A DNA stretch of 64,000 nt, taken from Paenibacillus sp. ACRRX (GTDB lineage Bacteria; Bacillota; Bacilli; Paenibacillales; Paenibacillaceae). The stretch spans positions 223,730 to 287,729 of the forward strand of contig NZ_JAKRNK010000007.1 in the NCBI RefSeq assembly GCF_022346885.1, in the 5' to 3' direction. The position numbers were made by a program, and so were the translations under genes. Below are positions 46,669 through 56,926 of this stretch, one piece after another (position 1 is the stretch's first letter; the number at the start of each line of letters is the position of its first letter). The notes under the pieces were generated by a model. It did no database searches. It was not told the DNA's origin and saw only the letters and a list, made by a program, of their open reading frames with translations.

Positions 46669-47805
46669 GTGGTAGGAGTGAAACAGACTTTTCGATTATT
46701 TTTTAAAGAGAGAACAACTTGGGTAGCCGTTTCCGCTGCAATTATTTTTCAGCTTATATTTGGTGCTGTCTGGATGACGGGATACGAAGGCGTAGCTGAA
46801 CGAATGAAACAGGTGAGGCTGGCGGTAGTTGTACAGGAAGGGCAGTTAGCCAGCTTGTTGGAGAAATTATCAGACCGCTCGCCCATAGAGGTAGTTAGGT
46901 ATAAGGATATTGAGACAGCCCTGTACGATCTTGACTTACGCAAAGTCCAAATGATCGTAAATGTTCAGCAAGAATCAACCCCCTCAGGCTCATCGCTGCC
47001 TCCAGAGATCCAGCTTACTTATTATATGAATGAATCGAACCCAGCGATGGTAAAGTCCATCATGACTGCTGTAGCATCTGAATTTACAGATGCTATTAAA
47101 AAAGTCCGGTTGGTGTCTATGATTGCACAGCAAAAGAACGGCAGTAATAGTAATATATTTGCAGACCCTGGTGTACAGTCTTCGGTGGTTACCTTGCATC
47201 CAGCAGGTGACATGCATCGGCAGATGATTCCGTTAATGTTGGTGTTGGCATCATTTGTCGGGTCTATGCTGGTGGCGATGAATTTAGAACAATCAACACA
47301 AGCACTTATAGGAAAAACGAGCAGATGGCATCGCTTTTTTGTTCGTGGTATCATCAATTTAATTGTTGCAATTGTCGTGTCAGCCGTAGGTGCAACGATG
47401 GTTGCGTGGCTAGGTGGTCCGATTGTTGGGGGCTTCTGGATGCTTATGGGGTTTCTGTCGTTGCTAATGGTAGCATTTTTGTTTATGACGCAGCTGTTCG
47501 TTCTTATTTTTGGTCTAGCAGGAATGCTGATTAATATCGTACTGCTATCTATGCAGCTGGTCACATCAGGTGCGATGCTCCCAAGAGTACTATTGTCAGA
47601 AGGGTACGCAAATGTAAGCCAGTGGCTGCCAGCTACGTATGGGGTGGACGGAATGTTAAATATAATGTTCGGTGGAACCGGAACAACTCAGGACAGCTGG
47701 ATGCTTACCATTATGGGGATTTCGTGCTTTATTTTAGGTGCAGCTGCAGTAGTAATGAAGCGGGATGTGCATCAAACGGCTACGGTGACCGTGAACAATG
47801 TGTAA
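46669..47805 (+). CDS. ABC-2 type permease of the YhgE/drug-efflux kind
   Basis: A 378-residue membrane protein with one N-terminal membrane segment, an extracytoplasmic domain of about 150 residues (residues 40-185) and five or six C-terminal membrane segments, the layout of ABC-2 drug efflux and Pip-type proteins. The last segment cluster includes GAMLPRVLLSEGYANVSQWL, a family feature. It starts with GTG 7 bp after AAGGA. No ATPase gene accompanies it. It is followed by its probable TetR-type regulator. Confidence 0.82.
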   Translation: MVGVKQTFRLFFKERTTWVAVSAAIIFQLIFGAVWMTGYEGVAERMKQVRLAVVVQEGQLASLLEKLSDRSPIEVVRYKDIETALYDLDLRKVQMIVNVQQESTPSGSSLPPEIQLTYYMNESNPAMVKSIMTAVASEFTDAIKKVRLVSMIAQQKNGSNSNIFADPGVQSSVVTLHPAGDMHRQMIPLMLVLASFVGSMLVAMNLEQSTQALIGKTSRWHRFFVRGIINLIVAIVVSAVGATMVAWLGGPIVGGFWMLMGFLSLLMVAFLFMTQLFVLIFGLAGMLINIVLLSMQLVTSGAMLPRVLLSEGYANVSQWLPATYGVDGMLNIMFGGTGTTQDSWMLTIMGISCFILGAAAVVMKRDVHQTATVTVNNV

Positions 47806-47862
47806 GTAGTAACAAACTTGCTTCAAGAGAGTCGTATGTCTTGTAGATCGGAGTGTTGGCAT

Positions 47863-48465
47863 TTGAGCGAGACGGAAATAGACGTGAAGTCACGTATGTT
47901 ATTGGCGGCCAAGCAATTATTTGCTAAGCAGGGCTACGATGCAACTACAGTACGGCAAATTGGAGAGTCCGCCGCGGCAAATATTGCATTGGTTTCTTAT
48001 CACTTTGGAGGTAAGGAACAGCTCTTTCATGCAATGATCGTCGCCTTCTTTCCGATTCGACGATTGCCTGAGCTGGACCAGTTTGATGGAGATCCGCTGC
48101 AAGCTCTGGATTTTATTATCAAGGAAGTGTCTGTTTATAGAGAACGGGAACCAGAGATGGTGCGTATTATTCAACATGAAATTTTACTGAACAGCCCACG
48201 TATTCACTTGATTCAAGAGCATGTGATGCCGCTATGGCAGGAGCTGATGCGAACGTTAGACGAAGGTCGACAAGCTGGGATATTCCAATATGAGAGCTTG
48301 CACCGGACCACAATGTTTGTAATTAGTGTGCTGCTCTTTAACCAGCGTGGGGAGTATTGGAGACCCTTGATCCAGGCTGAAGACGAATCATCCGCTCTTA
48401 GTTGGTCTGAGGAAGCAGCAATCTTTGTCAAACGAGCATTAGGGATCACACGAGAGATAATATAG
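47863..48465 (+). CDS. TetR-family repressor
   Basis: A 200-residue regulator. The helix-turn-helix is clear: KSRMLLAAKQLFAKQGYDAT, then VRQIGESAAANIALVSYHFG. The ligand domain is about 150 residues. I take the TTG 9 bp after GGAG as start; an earlier TTG frame gives a cysteine-rich, unlikely extension. The upstream permease gene, and the palindrome in front of it, suggest it represses its own unit and responds to a compound the permease handles. Confidence 0.87.
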   Translation: MSETEIDVKSRMLLAAKQLFAKQGYDATTVRQIGESAAANIALVSYHFGGKEQLFHAMIVAFFPIRRLPELDQFDGDPLQALDFIIKEVSVYREREPEMVRIIQHEILLNSPRIHLIQEHVMPLWQELMRTLDEGRQAGIFQYESLHRTTMFVISVLLFNQRGEYWRPLIQAEDESSALSWSEEAAIFVKRALGITREII

Positions 48466-48516
48466 ATAGCTGCATGACCAGATGAACTATTTTGTTGAAA
48501 TGGGGGTAAATTTGTT

Positions 48517-49749
48517 ATGACTAATAACGATCATCATGATTCTACGGAAGCAAGGGAGCACCGTGATCGACTCATGCGACTACAACATCATATGTCAGGC
48601 GCAGGCATCGATTTATTTATCGTCACGCATAACGTGGATATTTATTATTTAACTGGATCGATGCAGACAGGGTATGTAATGGTACCGAAGGCAGGTGAAC
48701 CGGTATTTCTTGTGAAGCGCAGCTTTAGTCGTGCGGAGGTGGAATCGTCCATCCGCGTAGAACGTATGGGGTCCTTTCGACAGTTGGGTGATACGATTCG
48801 TTCCTACTACAGCGACATCATGCAACAAGGAACCCGGATTACGATGGCGACGGAGTACGATGTGCTCCCTGTCCAGCAGTTCGAACGGCTGAAGGCCGTC
48901 ATTCCGGATGTAGACTGGACGGATGGTTCGACGATATTCCGTGAGCTTCGAATGATCAAGTCACCATATGAAGTGAGTCGAATTCGCATTTCAGCAATTG
49001 CAGCTCATCGTGCGCTGGAACAAGCAGCTGCTCATGTGCGCGCAGGCATGACCGAACTGGAGCTTATTGCGCATATCGAGCACATTTTTCGAATGCAAGG
49101 CCATATTGGCATGGTGCGCATGCGTGGCTACAACCAAGAAATCGTGACGGGGATGGTTGCCTCCGGCGAAGCGGGAGCGGAGCCCACTTATTTCGATGGC
49201 CCCGCAGGCGGCCGCGGATTAACCCCTGCTAGTCCACAAGGAGCAAGCCGCAAGGTTATCGTTCCGCATGAACCGATTCTGGTGGATATCGGATGTTGTA
49301 TTGACGGTTATGTCATTGATCAGACCCGAACCCTTGTGATCGGGAAACTCGATGAAAAGCTGCAATTTGCATATGAGGCTGCAGAAGCGATACTTAGGAA
49401 TACGGAGCAGCGGCTAAAGCCGGGGACTATTAGTGAGACATTGTACACCGACGCTTTGGCGTTGGCCGAAACCTATAAGCTTGCCGATCACTTTATGGGA
49501 TATGGTGAGGATCAGGTGAAGTTCCTCGGGCATGGCATCGGTCTGGAGATTGATGAGTGGCCGGTCCTTGCGCGTGGCTTTAAGCAGCCATTGGAGCCGG
49601 GAATGATTTTAGCGATTGAACCCAAGTTTACTTTTCCCGGACTGGGCGTAGTTGGTGTTGAGAATACTTACTTAATAACGGCAGATGGCTATGTGAAGCT
49701 AACCACAGCACCGGAAGGAATCATTGCCATAATCGAACGGAATGAGTAA
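48517..49749 (+). CDS. M24-family Xaa-Pro peptidase
   Basis: A 410-residue metallopeptidase with creatinase-like N-domain and pita-bread C-domain. The five metal ligands can be seen: Asp in VDIGCCIDGY, Asp in VIDQTRT, His in FLGHGIGLEID, Glu in AIEPKFTF and Glu in VGVENTYLI. It is predicted to remove N-terminal residues before proline in the cytoplasm. A GGGGG stretch precedes the ATG at a long gap. Longer than usual by a loop around residue 225 (GPAGGRGLTPASPQGASR). Confidence 0.92.
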   Translation: MTNNDHHDSTEAREHRDRLMRLQHHMSGAGIDLFIVTHNVDIYYLTGSMQTGYVMVPKAGEPVFLVKRSFSRAEVESSIRVERMGSFRQLGDTIRSYYSDIMQQGTRITMATEYDVLPVQQFERLKAVIPDVDWTDGSTIFRELRMIKSPYEVSRIRISAIAAHRALEQAAAHVRAGMTELELIAHIEHIFRMQGHIGMVRMRGYNQEIVTGMVASGEAGAEPTYFDGPAGGRGLTPASPQGASRKVIVPHEPILVDIGCCIDGYVIDQTRTLVIGKLDEKLQFAYEAAEAILRNTEQRLKPGTISETLYTDALALAETYKLADHFMGYGEDQVKFLGHGIGLEIDEWPVLARGFKQPLEPGMILAIEPKFTFPGLGVVGVENTYLITADGYVKLTTAPEGIIAIIERNE

Positions 49750-49901
49750 GCGGCCGTTTTTGAATCCCAATTTGTGGAATTGTATTTAGTGTCGTAATTG
49801 CAGCAAGCAAGAATCTAGTTGTCTTATCGTTTACAGCCAGACACTTTTCTAGTACGATAGTGAAAAAGTGAAATATAGAAGTCGGCTGGGAGGCATAGAC
49901 A

Positions 49902-50285
49902 ATGATACAATTGGGAGAGAAAGTAGTCATTGTCGCCGACCGTTTCGAGCAACAATTGCCTATCGGGGAATACGGCTATATTATTGCATATGACCGCAAC
50001 GCGGATAACGCATTTGATTATGTGATTCGTGTTCCGAAAGCAAGCCGCAACTTCTTTGTACCGGCAACAGATGTCGAATGCGAAGACCTGCTCTTGCAGC
50101 AGGAAGCGGATCGTGTCGAACGGGAAGCGCTCATTGATTATGCGCTCGCTACAAGAAATGAATCTTTATTTCGTCGATTGATGAATAACGGCGAAGAAGA
50201 GGTCGAGAAGGAAGAGGATGAAGGCCAAGAGCCGATGTCCGCGGAAGACTTTGTACGCAAAGTGAATTTGCGAGCTTGGATATAA
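49902..50285 (+). CDS. Conserved hypothetical protein, 127 residues
   Basis: A small soluble protein, not recognised with certainty. The first 60 residues are beta-rich and resemble a KOW/SH3-type barrel (GEKVVIVADRFEQQLPIGEY, RVPKASRNFFVPATDVECED); the rest is helical and very acidic (NGEEEVEKEEDEGQEP). The layout would suit an RNA- or protein-binding adaptor. GGGAGG precedes the ATG. It has a terminator of its own. Confidence 0.75.
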   Translation: MIQLGEKVVIVADRFEQQLPIGEYGYIIAYDRNADNAFDYVIRVPKASRNFFVPATDVECEDLLLQQEADRVEREALIDYALATRNESLFRRLMNNGEEEVEKEEDEGQEPMSAEDFVRKVNLRAWI

Positions 50286-50315
50286 TGGAGTACTCATAGG
50301 AAGTGCAGACAGGAC

Positions 50316-50370
50316 GGACGTGTAAGGAGGCGATGCTGCAATAGCGGGAATCCTGCACGTCTTTCTTTTT
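50316..50370 (+). terminator. Terminator after the acidic hypothetical protein
   Basis: GGACGTG and CACGTCT bracket a long loop and are followed by TTCTTTTT. Confidence 0.65.
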
Positions 50371-50442
50371 ATGTATCATGAAAACGATGAAAAAGTTTCA
50401 TAATAACACATATAGATTGGCCATTGAAGGAGAGGGGCAGCT

Positions 50443-51216
50443 TTGGAACTGAATCGCATCATCTATGTTGCGACATATGCCGGCAAAATATTGCTTGAGA
50501 GCGGCGGTGAAACGTATCGTGTTGAGGATACGATTGGGCGAATCTGTAATGCCTACGGAATTCGGAAGGTAGAGAGCTTTGTTGTGCCCACAGCGATTAT
50601 TACGTCTGCGGTTAGTGATGAATACAAATCCAAAGCCGTAATTAAACGGATAAGGAACCGCAGCTTTAACTTGCAGAAGATCGTGCGGGTGAACGAGCTG
50701 TCGCGCAAGATTCAGTCGGAGCCGATTACGATACGTGAACTGTATGCTGAATTAAAGGCGATCGATCAAGCTAATTCCTATCCTTTATGGCTGTCGAGCT
50801 TGTTCTATTCATTTATCTCTGCCGGGTACGTCCTGTTTTTTGCAGGTTCTTTTCTGGAAATGGTTAATGCATTTATAAGTGCTTCCGTGATGAGACTGAG
50901 TATGTATCTATTTGAGAAGGACAATTACAATGTAGTGTTTATACATGTCCTCGGCGGCGCGGTGGCTGCGGTAAGCACATTGCTGCTTGTCTACTTCGGA
51001 GTTGGAGTTCAATCCAATACCATTCTAATCTCTGTGCTGATGAACTTATTCCCGGGCCTTATTCTGGCAAATGCGATTCGTGACATTATGGCAGGGGACA
51101 CTTTGTCAGGAGTAGCGCGAACGACAGAAGCACTGCTTATTGCGATAGCGATAGCTGCTGGTTCTGGTACGGTAGTGGCATTAAGTATGAAGTGGTTAGG
51201 AAGTGGCGCAGTATGA
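50443..51216 (+). CDS. Threonine/serine exporter, ThrE N-terminal half (YjjP-like)
   Basis: A 257-residue protein with a soluble N-terminal part (ESGGETYRVEDTIGRICNAYG is typical of the family) and about five membrane segments after residue 115 (PLWLSSLFYSFISAGYVLFF). It starts with TTG after GAAGGAGAGG. Corynebacterium ThrE is one polypeptide; here, as in E. coli YjjP/YjjB, it is split in two. The second half is coupled by a 4-bp overlap. Export of threonine, serine or another small metabolite is predicted. Confidence 0.9.
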   Translation: MELNRIIYVATYAGKILLESGGETYRVEDTIGRICNAYGIRKVESFVVPTAIITSAVSDEYKSKAVIKRIRNRSFNLQKIVRVNELSRKIQSEPITIRELYAELKAIDQANSYPLWLSSLFYSFISAGYVLFFAGSFLEMVNAFISASVMRLSMYLFEKDNYNVVFIHVLGGAVAAVSTLLLVYFGVGVQSNTILISVLMNLFPGLILANAIRDIMAGDTLSGVARTTEALLIAIAIAAGSGTVVALSMKWLGSGAV

Positions 51217-51650
51217 TCATCAAAGTCCTTGCCTCTTTTTTTATAAGCATGTGCTTTGGCGGAGCGTTTCAGCTTCGATTAAAAGGCATGCTGCTTTCCG
51301 GATTGGCTGGGGGAATAAGCTGGCTAACATTTGATGTGGCCAAGCTATTGACGGGCAGTGAGTTTTTTTCGTTTTTTCTTGCCTCCTGCTCATTGAACAT
51401 CTATGCCGAAGTCACGGCCCGAAGAGCCAAGATGCCGGCTATATGCTTTATTGTTCCGGGGCTTGTTCCGCTTGTGCCGGGTGCGGCATTGTACGGAACG
51501 ATGTATGAATTTGTGTTAGGTCACCCGCAGGAAGCATGGAATTCGGCGATATTCGCCTTTTCTACCGCGGTAAGTATATCACTTGGTTTTATTCTTACAT
51601 TAGGCATTGCTCGTATGAAACGACCGTTTCGGATCACCTTTAAAAAATAG
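51213..51650 (+). CDS. Threonine/serine exporter, ThrE C-terminal half (YjjB-like)
   Basis: A 145-residue protein with about four membrane segments and the PAICFIVPGLVPLVPGAALY signature that ends the ThrE family. The ATG (MIIKVLASFF) overlaps the stop of the first half by 4 bp, so the two subunits should be made in equal amount. A terminator lies 55 bp downstream. Confidence 0.9.
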   Translation: MIIKVLASFFISMCFGGAFQLRLKGMLLSGLAGGISWLTFDVAKLLTGSEFFSFFLASCSLNIYAEVTARRAKMPAICFIVPGLVPLVPGAALYGTMYEFVLGHPQEAWNSAIFAFSTAVSISLGFILTLGIARMKRPFRITFKK

Positions 51651-51704
51651 TTCTAGTATTCCCTTCTCAACATTTGTTGTTGTTGCTTGTGACGATACAA
51701 TAAC

Positions 51705-51754
51705 AGGGGCTGTCTGTTTTAAGGTCATTTGACCTTTTGGGACAGCCTCTTTGT
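51705..51754 (+). terminator. Terminator after the ThrE pair
   Basis: GGCTGTC and GACAGCC surround an inner stem AAGGTC / GACCTT, followed by a T-rich tail. The next 350 bp is AT-rich and contains an inverted repeat at 51980-52008 (ATTCC..ATTT with ATTT..GGAAT) of unknown role but no gene. Confidence 0.85.
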
Positions 51755-52081
51755 GTATTGTAGGCAGGACATATCGTATGCTTTCAAATATCGTTATGTT
51801 TAATCGGCATAATCACCCATGAACTGCTTGTAAAAATAGCTTGTAAAGGGTTGTGGATAAAAACTATGGCTTTGAAATTGTGGTAGGGGTCGGATAATGA
51901 GCGCGGATTAAGATTACCGTTAATCAATACAATTGCGTTTTTAATCTAGATGATTACTATTTGACACTCCTTTCTGGTCATTCCTAAATCATACTATTAT
52001 TTGGGAATAAAAAAGTGTTGTTCAGTTATTGCACTCCAATCGTAAAGTTGTAATTATAGAAAAATATTCCATTATAATGCG

Positions 52082-52110
52082 TTGAGTTGATTTTCGTTCT
52101 GCGCTATAAT
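52082..52110 (+). promoter_or_regulatory. Sigma A promoter of gatCAB
   Basis: TTGAGT, a 17-bp spacer and a perfect TATAAT lie about 58 bp before gatC. Confidence 0.75.
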
Positions 52111-52167
52111 AAAGGGATGAATTTTGGCTGGTATGGCTGGAATACAGTAAGGAGGACGAAATAGCCC

Positions 52168-52455
52168 ATGAGCATTAATTTGGATAACGTCGAGCATGTG
52201 GCCCGACTAGCACGCTTGCAACTGAGCGATGAGGAGAAGAATCAATTTTTGGACCAGCTTAATGCCATTTTGAAATATGCTGACAAGCTGAATGAGCTGC
52301 TCACCGACGACGTTCAACCGACTACGCATGTGCTTCCTATACATAATGTCATGCGTGATGATGTAGTACGTGAGTCGCTTCCAATAGAACGAGTGATGGC
52401 TAATGCGCCAGAGGAAGAAGACGGTCACTTTAGAGTGCCGGCAGTCTTGGATTGA
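52168..52455 (+). CDS. gatC: Glutamyl/aspartyl-tRNA amidotransferase subunit C
   Basis: A 95-residue subunit that clamps GatA and GatB together. The start LDNVEHVARLARLQLSDEEK and the ending RDDVVRESLPIERV are the standard GatC features. AAGGAGG precedes the ATG at a longish gap. First gene of the gatCAB operon, needed where glutaminyl-tRNA or asparaginyl-tRNA is made by amidation of misacylated tRNA. Confidence 0.97.
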   Translation: MSINLDNVEHVARLARLQLSDEEKNQFLDQLNAILKYADKLNELLTDDVQPTTHVLPIHNVMRDDVVRESLPIERVMANAPEEEDGHFRVPAVLD

Positions 52456-52476
52456 TAACTGAAGGAGGAAGACGCG

Positions 52477-53934
52477 TTGACGCCATTGGAACTTACATTA
52501 GTTGAATTGCAGCAGCAACTGAAGTCGCGATCATTATCAGCGACTGAATTGGTTGAAGCTTCTTATAAGCGTATTGCGGCTACGGAGCCGCAGATTCAGG
52601 CGTTCTTGACGCTGAACGAAGATCAGGCTTTAGGTGATGCGCGTGCTCTTGACGAGCTGTTGGCGCAAGGAGGACAAGTTGCCTCTCTCGCTGGTATTCC
52701 AGTAGGCGTGAAGGACAACATCGTAACAGATGGCTTACGTACAACTTGTGCGAGCCGATTTCTGGAGAACTTTATTCCCGTGTACGATGCGACTGTATCC
52801 CGCAAGTTAAAGGAAGCGGGTATGATCACGATTGGCAAGCTGAACATGGACGAATTTGCTATGGGGGGCTCCAATGAGAACTCTGCCTATCAAGTCACCC
52901 GGAACCCTTGGGATCTTGAACGTGTGCCGGGAGGATCAAGCGGTGGCTCAGCAGCAGCCGTAGCTGCCGGCCAAGTGCCGTTTGCACTTGGTTCCGATAC
53001 AGGAGGGTCTATCCGTCAACCTGCTGCGTATTGCGGTGTAGTTGGATTAAAGCCTACTTATGGCCTTGTATCCCGATTTGGTCTGGTGGCATTTGCTTCC
53101 TCGTTGGATCAAATCGGTCCCTTCGCCCGTACGGTTGAAGATACAGCGCTTGCGCTGCAAGCCATTGCGGGACACGATCCGATGGATTCCACCTCGGCTA
53201 ACGTAGATATTCCGAATTATGTATCAGCCCTGCAAGGTGACGTCAAGGGACTACGTATTGGGGTACCTAAGGAATATATGGGTGCAGGTGTTGATCCTAA
53301 AGTAAAAGAAGCGATTATGGCTGCACTCCGTGTCTATGAATCCCTAGGAGCGGAGTGGGAAGAAGTATCGCTTCCACATACGGAATATGCGGTTGCGGCT
53401 TATTATTTGCTTGCTTCTTCAGAAGCTTCTTCGAATTTAGCTCGCTTTGATGGCGTCCGCTACGGCGTACGAGCCAATGATCCGGACAATCTGCTGGATC
53501 TATACGTTCAATCGAGAAGCCAAGGCTTCGGTCAGGAAGTAAAACGCCGTATTATGCTGGGAACGTATGCGCTTAGTTCTGGTTACTATGATGCTTTCTA
53601 TTTAAAAGCGCAGAAAGTACGTACATTGATTAAGAAGGACTTTGACGATGCATTCAGCCGTTACGATCTTCTTATTGCACCTACTGCGCCAACGACAGCG
53701 TTTAAGATTGGCGAGCAAGTGAACAATCCGCTGCAGATGTATATGAACGATATACTTACAATTCCGGTCAGCTTAGCAGGTGTTCCGGCGATCAGCGTGC
53801 CTTGTGGTCTGGCAGACGGACTGCCCGTTGGCTTGCAAATTATCGGCAAACCATTTGATGAAGCTACAGTTTTAAAGGCTGCGCATGCATTTGAACAACA
53901 TACTGAACATCATAAGCTGCGCCCGCAGTTGTAA
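52477..53934 (+). CDS. gatA: Glutamyl/aspartyl-tRNA amidotransferase subunit A
   Basis: A 485-residue amidase-signature enzyme that releases ammonia from glutamine for transfer to the misacylated tRNA. The catalytic triad Lys79 (GVKDN), Ser154 (GGSSGGS) and Ser178 ([11 protein letters not shown]) is complete. Translation starts with TTG 6 bp after GAAGGAGGAAG. Part of gatCAB. Confidence 0.98.
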   Translation: MTPLELTLVELQQQLKSRSLSATELVEASYKRIAATEPQIQAFLTLNEDQALGDARALDELLAQGGQVASLAGIPVGVKDNIVTDGLRTTCASRFLENFIPVYDATVSRKLKEAGMITIGKLNMDEFAMGGSNENSAYQVTRNPWDLERVPGGSSGGSAAAVAAGQVPFALGSDTGGSIRQPAAYCGVVGLKPTYGLVSRFGLVAFASSLDQIGPFARTVEDTALALQAIAGHDPMDSTSANVDIPNYVSALQGDVKGLRIGVPKEYMGAGVDPKVKEAIMAALRVYESLGAEWEEVSLPHTEYAVAAYYLLASSEASSNLARFDGVRYGVRANDPDNLLDLYVQSRSQGFGQEVKRRIMLGTYALSSGYYDAFYLKAQKVRTLIKKDFDDAFSRYDLLIAPTAPTTAFKIGEQVNNPLQMYMNDILTIPVSLAGVPAISVPCGLADGLPVGLQIIGKPFDEATVLKAAHAFEQHTEHHKLRPQL

Positions 53935-53948
53935 GAGGAGGATCTGAC

Positions 53949-55391
53949 ATGCCGAGTGTAAAATACGAAACGGTTATCGGCTTGGAGGTGCATGTGGAGC
54001 TGCATACGAAGTCTAAAATTTTCTGCGGCTGCTCTACTGCATTTGGCGCGCCTGCAAATACGCATACGTGCCCGATCTGCCTTGGTCATCCAGGTGTGCT
54101 GCCGGTATTGAACCGCCAAGCGGTTGAATACGCGATGAAGGCTGCCATGGCTCTGAACTGCGAAATATCGCCAATAAGCGACTTTGACCGTAAAAATTAT
54201 TTCTATCCCGATTCACCGAAAGCTTATCAGATCTCGCAGAATACTCGGCCTATCGGCTTAAATGGCTGGATCGATATTGAAGTAGGTGGTCTCACCAAGC
54301 GCATCCGTATTAATCGCCTGCACATGGAAGAAGACGCAGGTAAACTGACGCATATAGATGGCGGCTTCGGTTCACTAGTGGACTTGAACCGCTGCGGCAC
54401 ACCGTTGGTGGAGATCGTATCAGAAGCAGATCTTCGCTCGCCTGAAGAAGCAAAAGCTTATTTGGAGAAAATGAAGGCCATTATGCAGTACTGTGATGTT
54501 TCAGACGTTAAGATGGAAGAAGGATCACTGCGCTGCGATGCCAATATTAGTCTTCGCCCTTATGGTCAAGCTGAGTTTGGCACGAAGGCAGAATTGAAAA
54601 ATATGAACTCCTTCCGTGGTGTACTGCGTGGTCTTGAATATGAAGAAGAACGCCAAGCCGACATTCTGGATGAAGGCGGCAAAGTGGTGCAGGAGACAAG
54701 GCGATGGGATGAAGCGCAAGGACGAACCCTGACGATGCGCAGCAAAGAAGAAGCGCACGATTATCGTTACTTCCCAGACCCTGATCTAGTGACACTTATC
54801 GTTGAAGCTGAATGGAAAGATCGTGTGCGAGCTTCGATACCAGAACTACCTGACGCACGTAAAGCACGTTATGCAGCGGAGTACGGCTTGTCGAATTACG
54901 ATGCTGAGGTGATCACCTCATCGATGAAGATTGCCGACTTGTTTGAGCAGAGCTTGACGTATACTACGGACGCAAAAGCCGTTGCCAACTGGATTATGGG
55001 TGACTTGCTAGGCTACCTCAATCAGAATGGAAAAGAAATTGAAGAGGTGGCATTAACGGGTCAAGGTCTTGGCGAAATGATCGGACTTATTGAGAAAGGT
55101 ACGATCAGCAATAAGATCGCCAAAACGGTATTTAAAGAGATGGTTGAGAGCGGCAAATCGCCGCAGACTATCGTTGAGGAACAAGGCTTGGTTCAGATCA
55201 GTGATGAAGGTGCCATCAAAGCGATTGTGGAGAAGATCGTTGCGGCTAATCCCCAGTCTGTAGAGGATTTCCGTGCCGGTAAAGAAAAAGCAATCGGCTT
55301 CCTTGTGGGCCAAGTGATGCGTGAGACAAAAGGAAAAGCGAATCCTACAGTTGTAAATGAATTGCTTGTAGCGGTATTAAAGCAAGCTTAG
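53949..55391 (+). CDS. gatB: Glutamyl/aspartyl-tRNA amidotransferase subunit B
   Basis: A 480-residue subunit that phosphorylates the misacylated glutamate and binds the tRNA. The kinase-like cradle opens with [20 protein letters not shown] and carries the zinc cysteines ([18 protein letters not shown]); the YqeY-like tail (about 400-480) contacts tRNA. GAGGAGG precedes the ATG, 14 bp after gatA. Confidence 0.98.
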   Translation: MPSVKYETVIGLEVHVELHTKSKIFCGCSTAFGAPANTHTCPICLGHPGVLPVLNRQAVEYAMKAAMALNCEISPISDFDRKNYFYPDSPKAYQISQNTRPIGLNGWIDIEVGGLTKRIRINRLHMEEDAGKLTHIDGGFGSLVDLNRCGTPLVEIVSEADLRSPEEAKAYLEKMKAIMQYCDVSDVKMEEGSLRCDANISLRPYGQAEFGTKAELKNMNSFRGVLRGLEYEEERQADILDEGGKVVQETRRWDEAQGRTLTMRSKEEAHDYRYFPDPDLVTLIVEAEWKDRVRASIPELPDARKARYAAEYGLSNYDAEVITSSMKIADLFEQSLTYTTDAKAVANWIMGDLLGYLNQNGKEIEEVALTGQGLGEMIGLIEKGTISNKIAKTVFKEMVESGKSPQTIVEEQGLVQISDEGAIKAIVEKIVAANPQSVEDFRAGKEKAIGFLVGQVMRETKGKANPTVVNELLVAVLKQA

Positions 55392-55438
55392 TTCTGGTAT
55401 AAAAAAGCGGATGTCAGTTCATTTACGATTAGCCTGAT

Positions 55439-55487
55439 GGAGCAATGCTCTGCTAGAGTGGTCTTACTCTTGCGGGGTGTTTGCTCC
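55439..55487 (+). terminator. Hairpin terminator after gatB
   Basis: GGAGCAA and TTGCTCC with an additional inner stem; the tail GTTTGTG is a weak T-run. Confidence 0.55.
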
Positions 55488-55537
55488 GTTTGTGCAAGTG
55501 TGCTGTTGAATCATATTTTCATTAAAGGAGAATATGT

Positions 55538-56005
55538 ATGATAAAATCACTAGATCTAAAAGAGCAGGTCACATTGGAAGCCTTGTGGATGATGCAGTTA
55601 ACCGCTTATCGTATCGAAGCCAATCTGATTGGCTTCGACAAGATTCCGCCGCTTATGGAATCAATGGAGCAGCTTGCGCAAGCAAATGAGAAATTTTATG
55701 GATGGTATACCGATGATCATGTGCTGGCAGGCGCAGTGTCTACTGAAATGGAGGCACCGGGTGAATTGCAGATATGCAGGCTGATGGTGCGCCCAGACCA
55801 CTTTCGTCAAGGGATTGCACGTAAGCTGATGGATCACGTGCTGAACATGGATGGCATCCATACGTTTACGATAAGCACGGGCTTGAAAAACGAACCAGCT
55901 GTGACGCTTTACGAAAAACTCGGATTTCAATATAAATGCGATGATGAGGTAGGTCCTGGAGTCGTATTACGGACACTTGAGATGAAAGTTCCCTCATTTA
56001 TGTAG
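55538..56005 (+). CDS. GNAT-family N-acetyltransferase
   Basis: A 155-residue acetyltransferase. The CoA-binding segment is LMVRPDHFRQGIARKLMDHV (about residue 88), followed by NEPAVTLYEKLGFQY near the end. AAAGGAG precedes the ATG by 10 bp. The substrate is unknown. It stands between gatB and the MgtC gene without obvious functional link. Confidence 0.9.
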   Translation: MIKSLDLKEQVTLEALWMMQLTAYRIEANLIGFDKIPPLMESMEQLAQANEKFYGWYTDDHVLAGAVSTEMEAPGELQICRLMVRPDHFRQGIARKLMDHVLNMDGIHTFTISTGLKNEPAVTLYEKLGFQYKCDDEVGPGVVLRTLEMKVPSFM

Positions 56006-56056
56006 ATCTTTATGTTTGCCATGGCAAACTTCGATAGCAAGGGAGGTTGACAACCT

Positions 56057-56776
56057 ATGGCAACAAACAATGTGGCTGATCCTTGGTTTATCGATAATGT
56101 GCATCTGACCATTCGGTTACTACTGGCCATGCTGCTGGGTGGTCTGGTTGGACTGGAGCGAGAACAAGCTAATCATCCGGCTGGACTACGCACCCATATT
56201 CTTGTGTGTATGGGTTCCGCACTTATCATGCTATTATCTATTTACGGATTCTCGCAATTTATTACAGAAGGCAACGTCAGGGTTGATCCGGCAAGACTTG
56301 CGACAGCTGTAATAACAGGGATTGGATTTCTAGGCGCGGGCACCATTATTTTTACCGGGAAGTCGATAGCGGGACTAACGACAGCTGCGTCTCTTTGGGT
56401 AGTTGCTGCAATCGGGCTGGCTGTAGGAGCAGGCTTTTACTTTGCTGCGATCTTGACAACGGTACTAGTTATCGTGAATTTATTCGTATTTAGCAAGCTG
56501 GAACAGCGGTATATGGTAGGCAAGAAACCGCGATTATTAATGCTGGAGACGGATGAAGCGATTGATATTGTACCAGACCTTAACGCGAGTATGCTAGGAC
56601 ACGGCATTGCTGTGAAAAAGATGACAATTATCCGCAAAGTGCATAACGATGATGATTATACGACTGCGGCTAAAGAAATCAGACTTGTGATCATCATACC
56701 GAAGCATACAGACCAGTTCTTGTTTGCATCTGAAATTGAACGTTTACGAGGCGTGCGTTCTGTGACCATTGAATAG
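56057..56776 (+). CDS. MgtC/SapB-family membrane protein
   Basis: A 239-residue protein with four or five membrane segments in the first 155 residues, including the signature LLLAMLLGGLVGLEREQANH and GLRTHILVCMGSAL. A cytoplasmic ACT-like tail of about 80 residues follows. MgtC proteins support growth at low magnesium and restrain the F-type ATPase in enteric bacteria; the role in Bacillales is less clear. GGGAGG precedes the ATG. Confidence 0.92.
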   Translation: MATNNVADPWFIDNVHLTIRLLLAMLLGGLVGLEREQANHPAGLRTHILVCMGSALIMLLSIYGFSQFITEGNVRVDPARLATAVITGIGFLGAGTIIFTGKSIAGLTTAASLWVVAAIGLAVGAGFYFAAILTTVLVIVNLFVFSKLEQRYMVGKKPRLLMLETDEAIDIVPDLNASMLGHGIAVKKMTIIRKVHNDDDYTTAAKEIRLVIIIPKHTDQFLFASEIERLRGVRSVTIE

Positions 56777-56799
56777 TTATACCTAGACTAAAGTCGGTG

Positions 56800-56825
56800 A
56801 AACCTTCCTAGACCCAGGAAGGTTT
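56800..56825 (+). terminator. Terminator after the MgtC gene
   Basis: AAACCTTCCT and AGGAAGGTTT form a perfect 10-bp stem with a 6-base loop; the tail is CTTTG. Confidence 0.8.
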
Positions 56826-56926
56826 CTTTGCGTTCTGGATTGCAATTACAATGAAGTTAACTGAAAAAGTGCGCAGAACACGGATAGGAAATCTTTGAAC
56901 AGCTTGACAAGAAAGGATGTAATCAG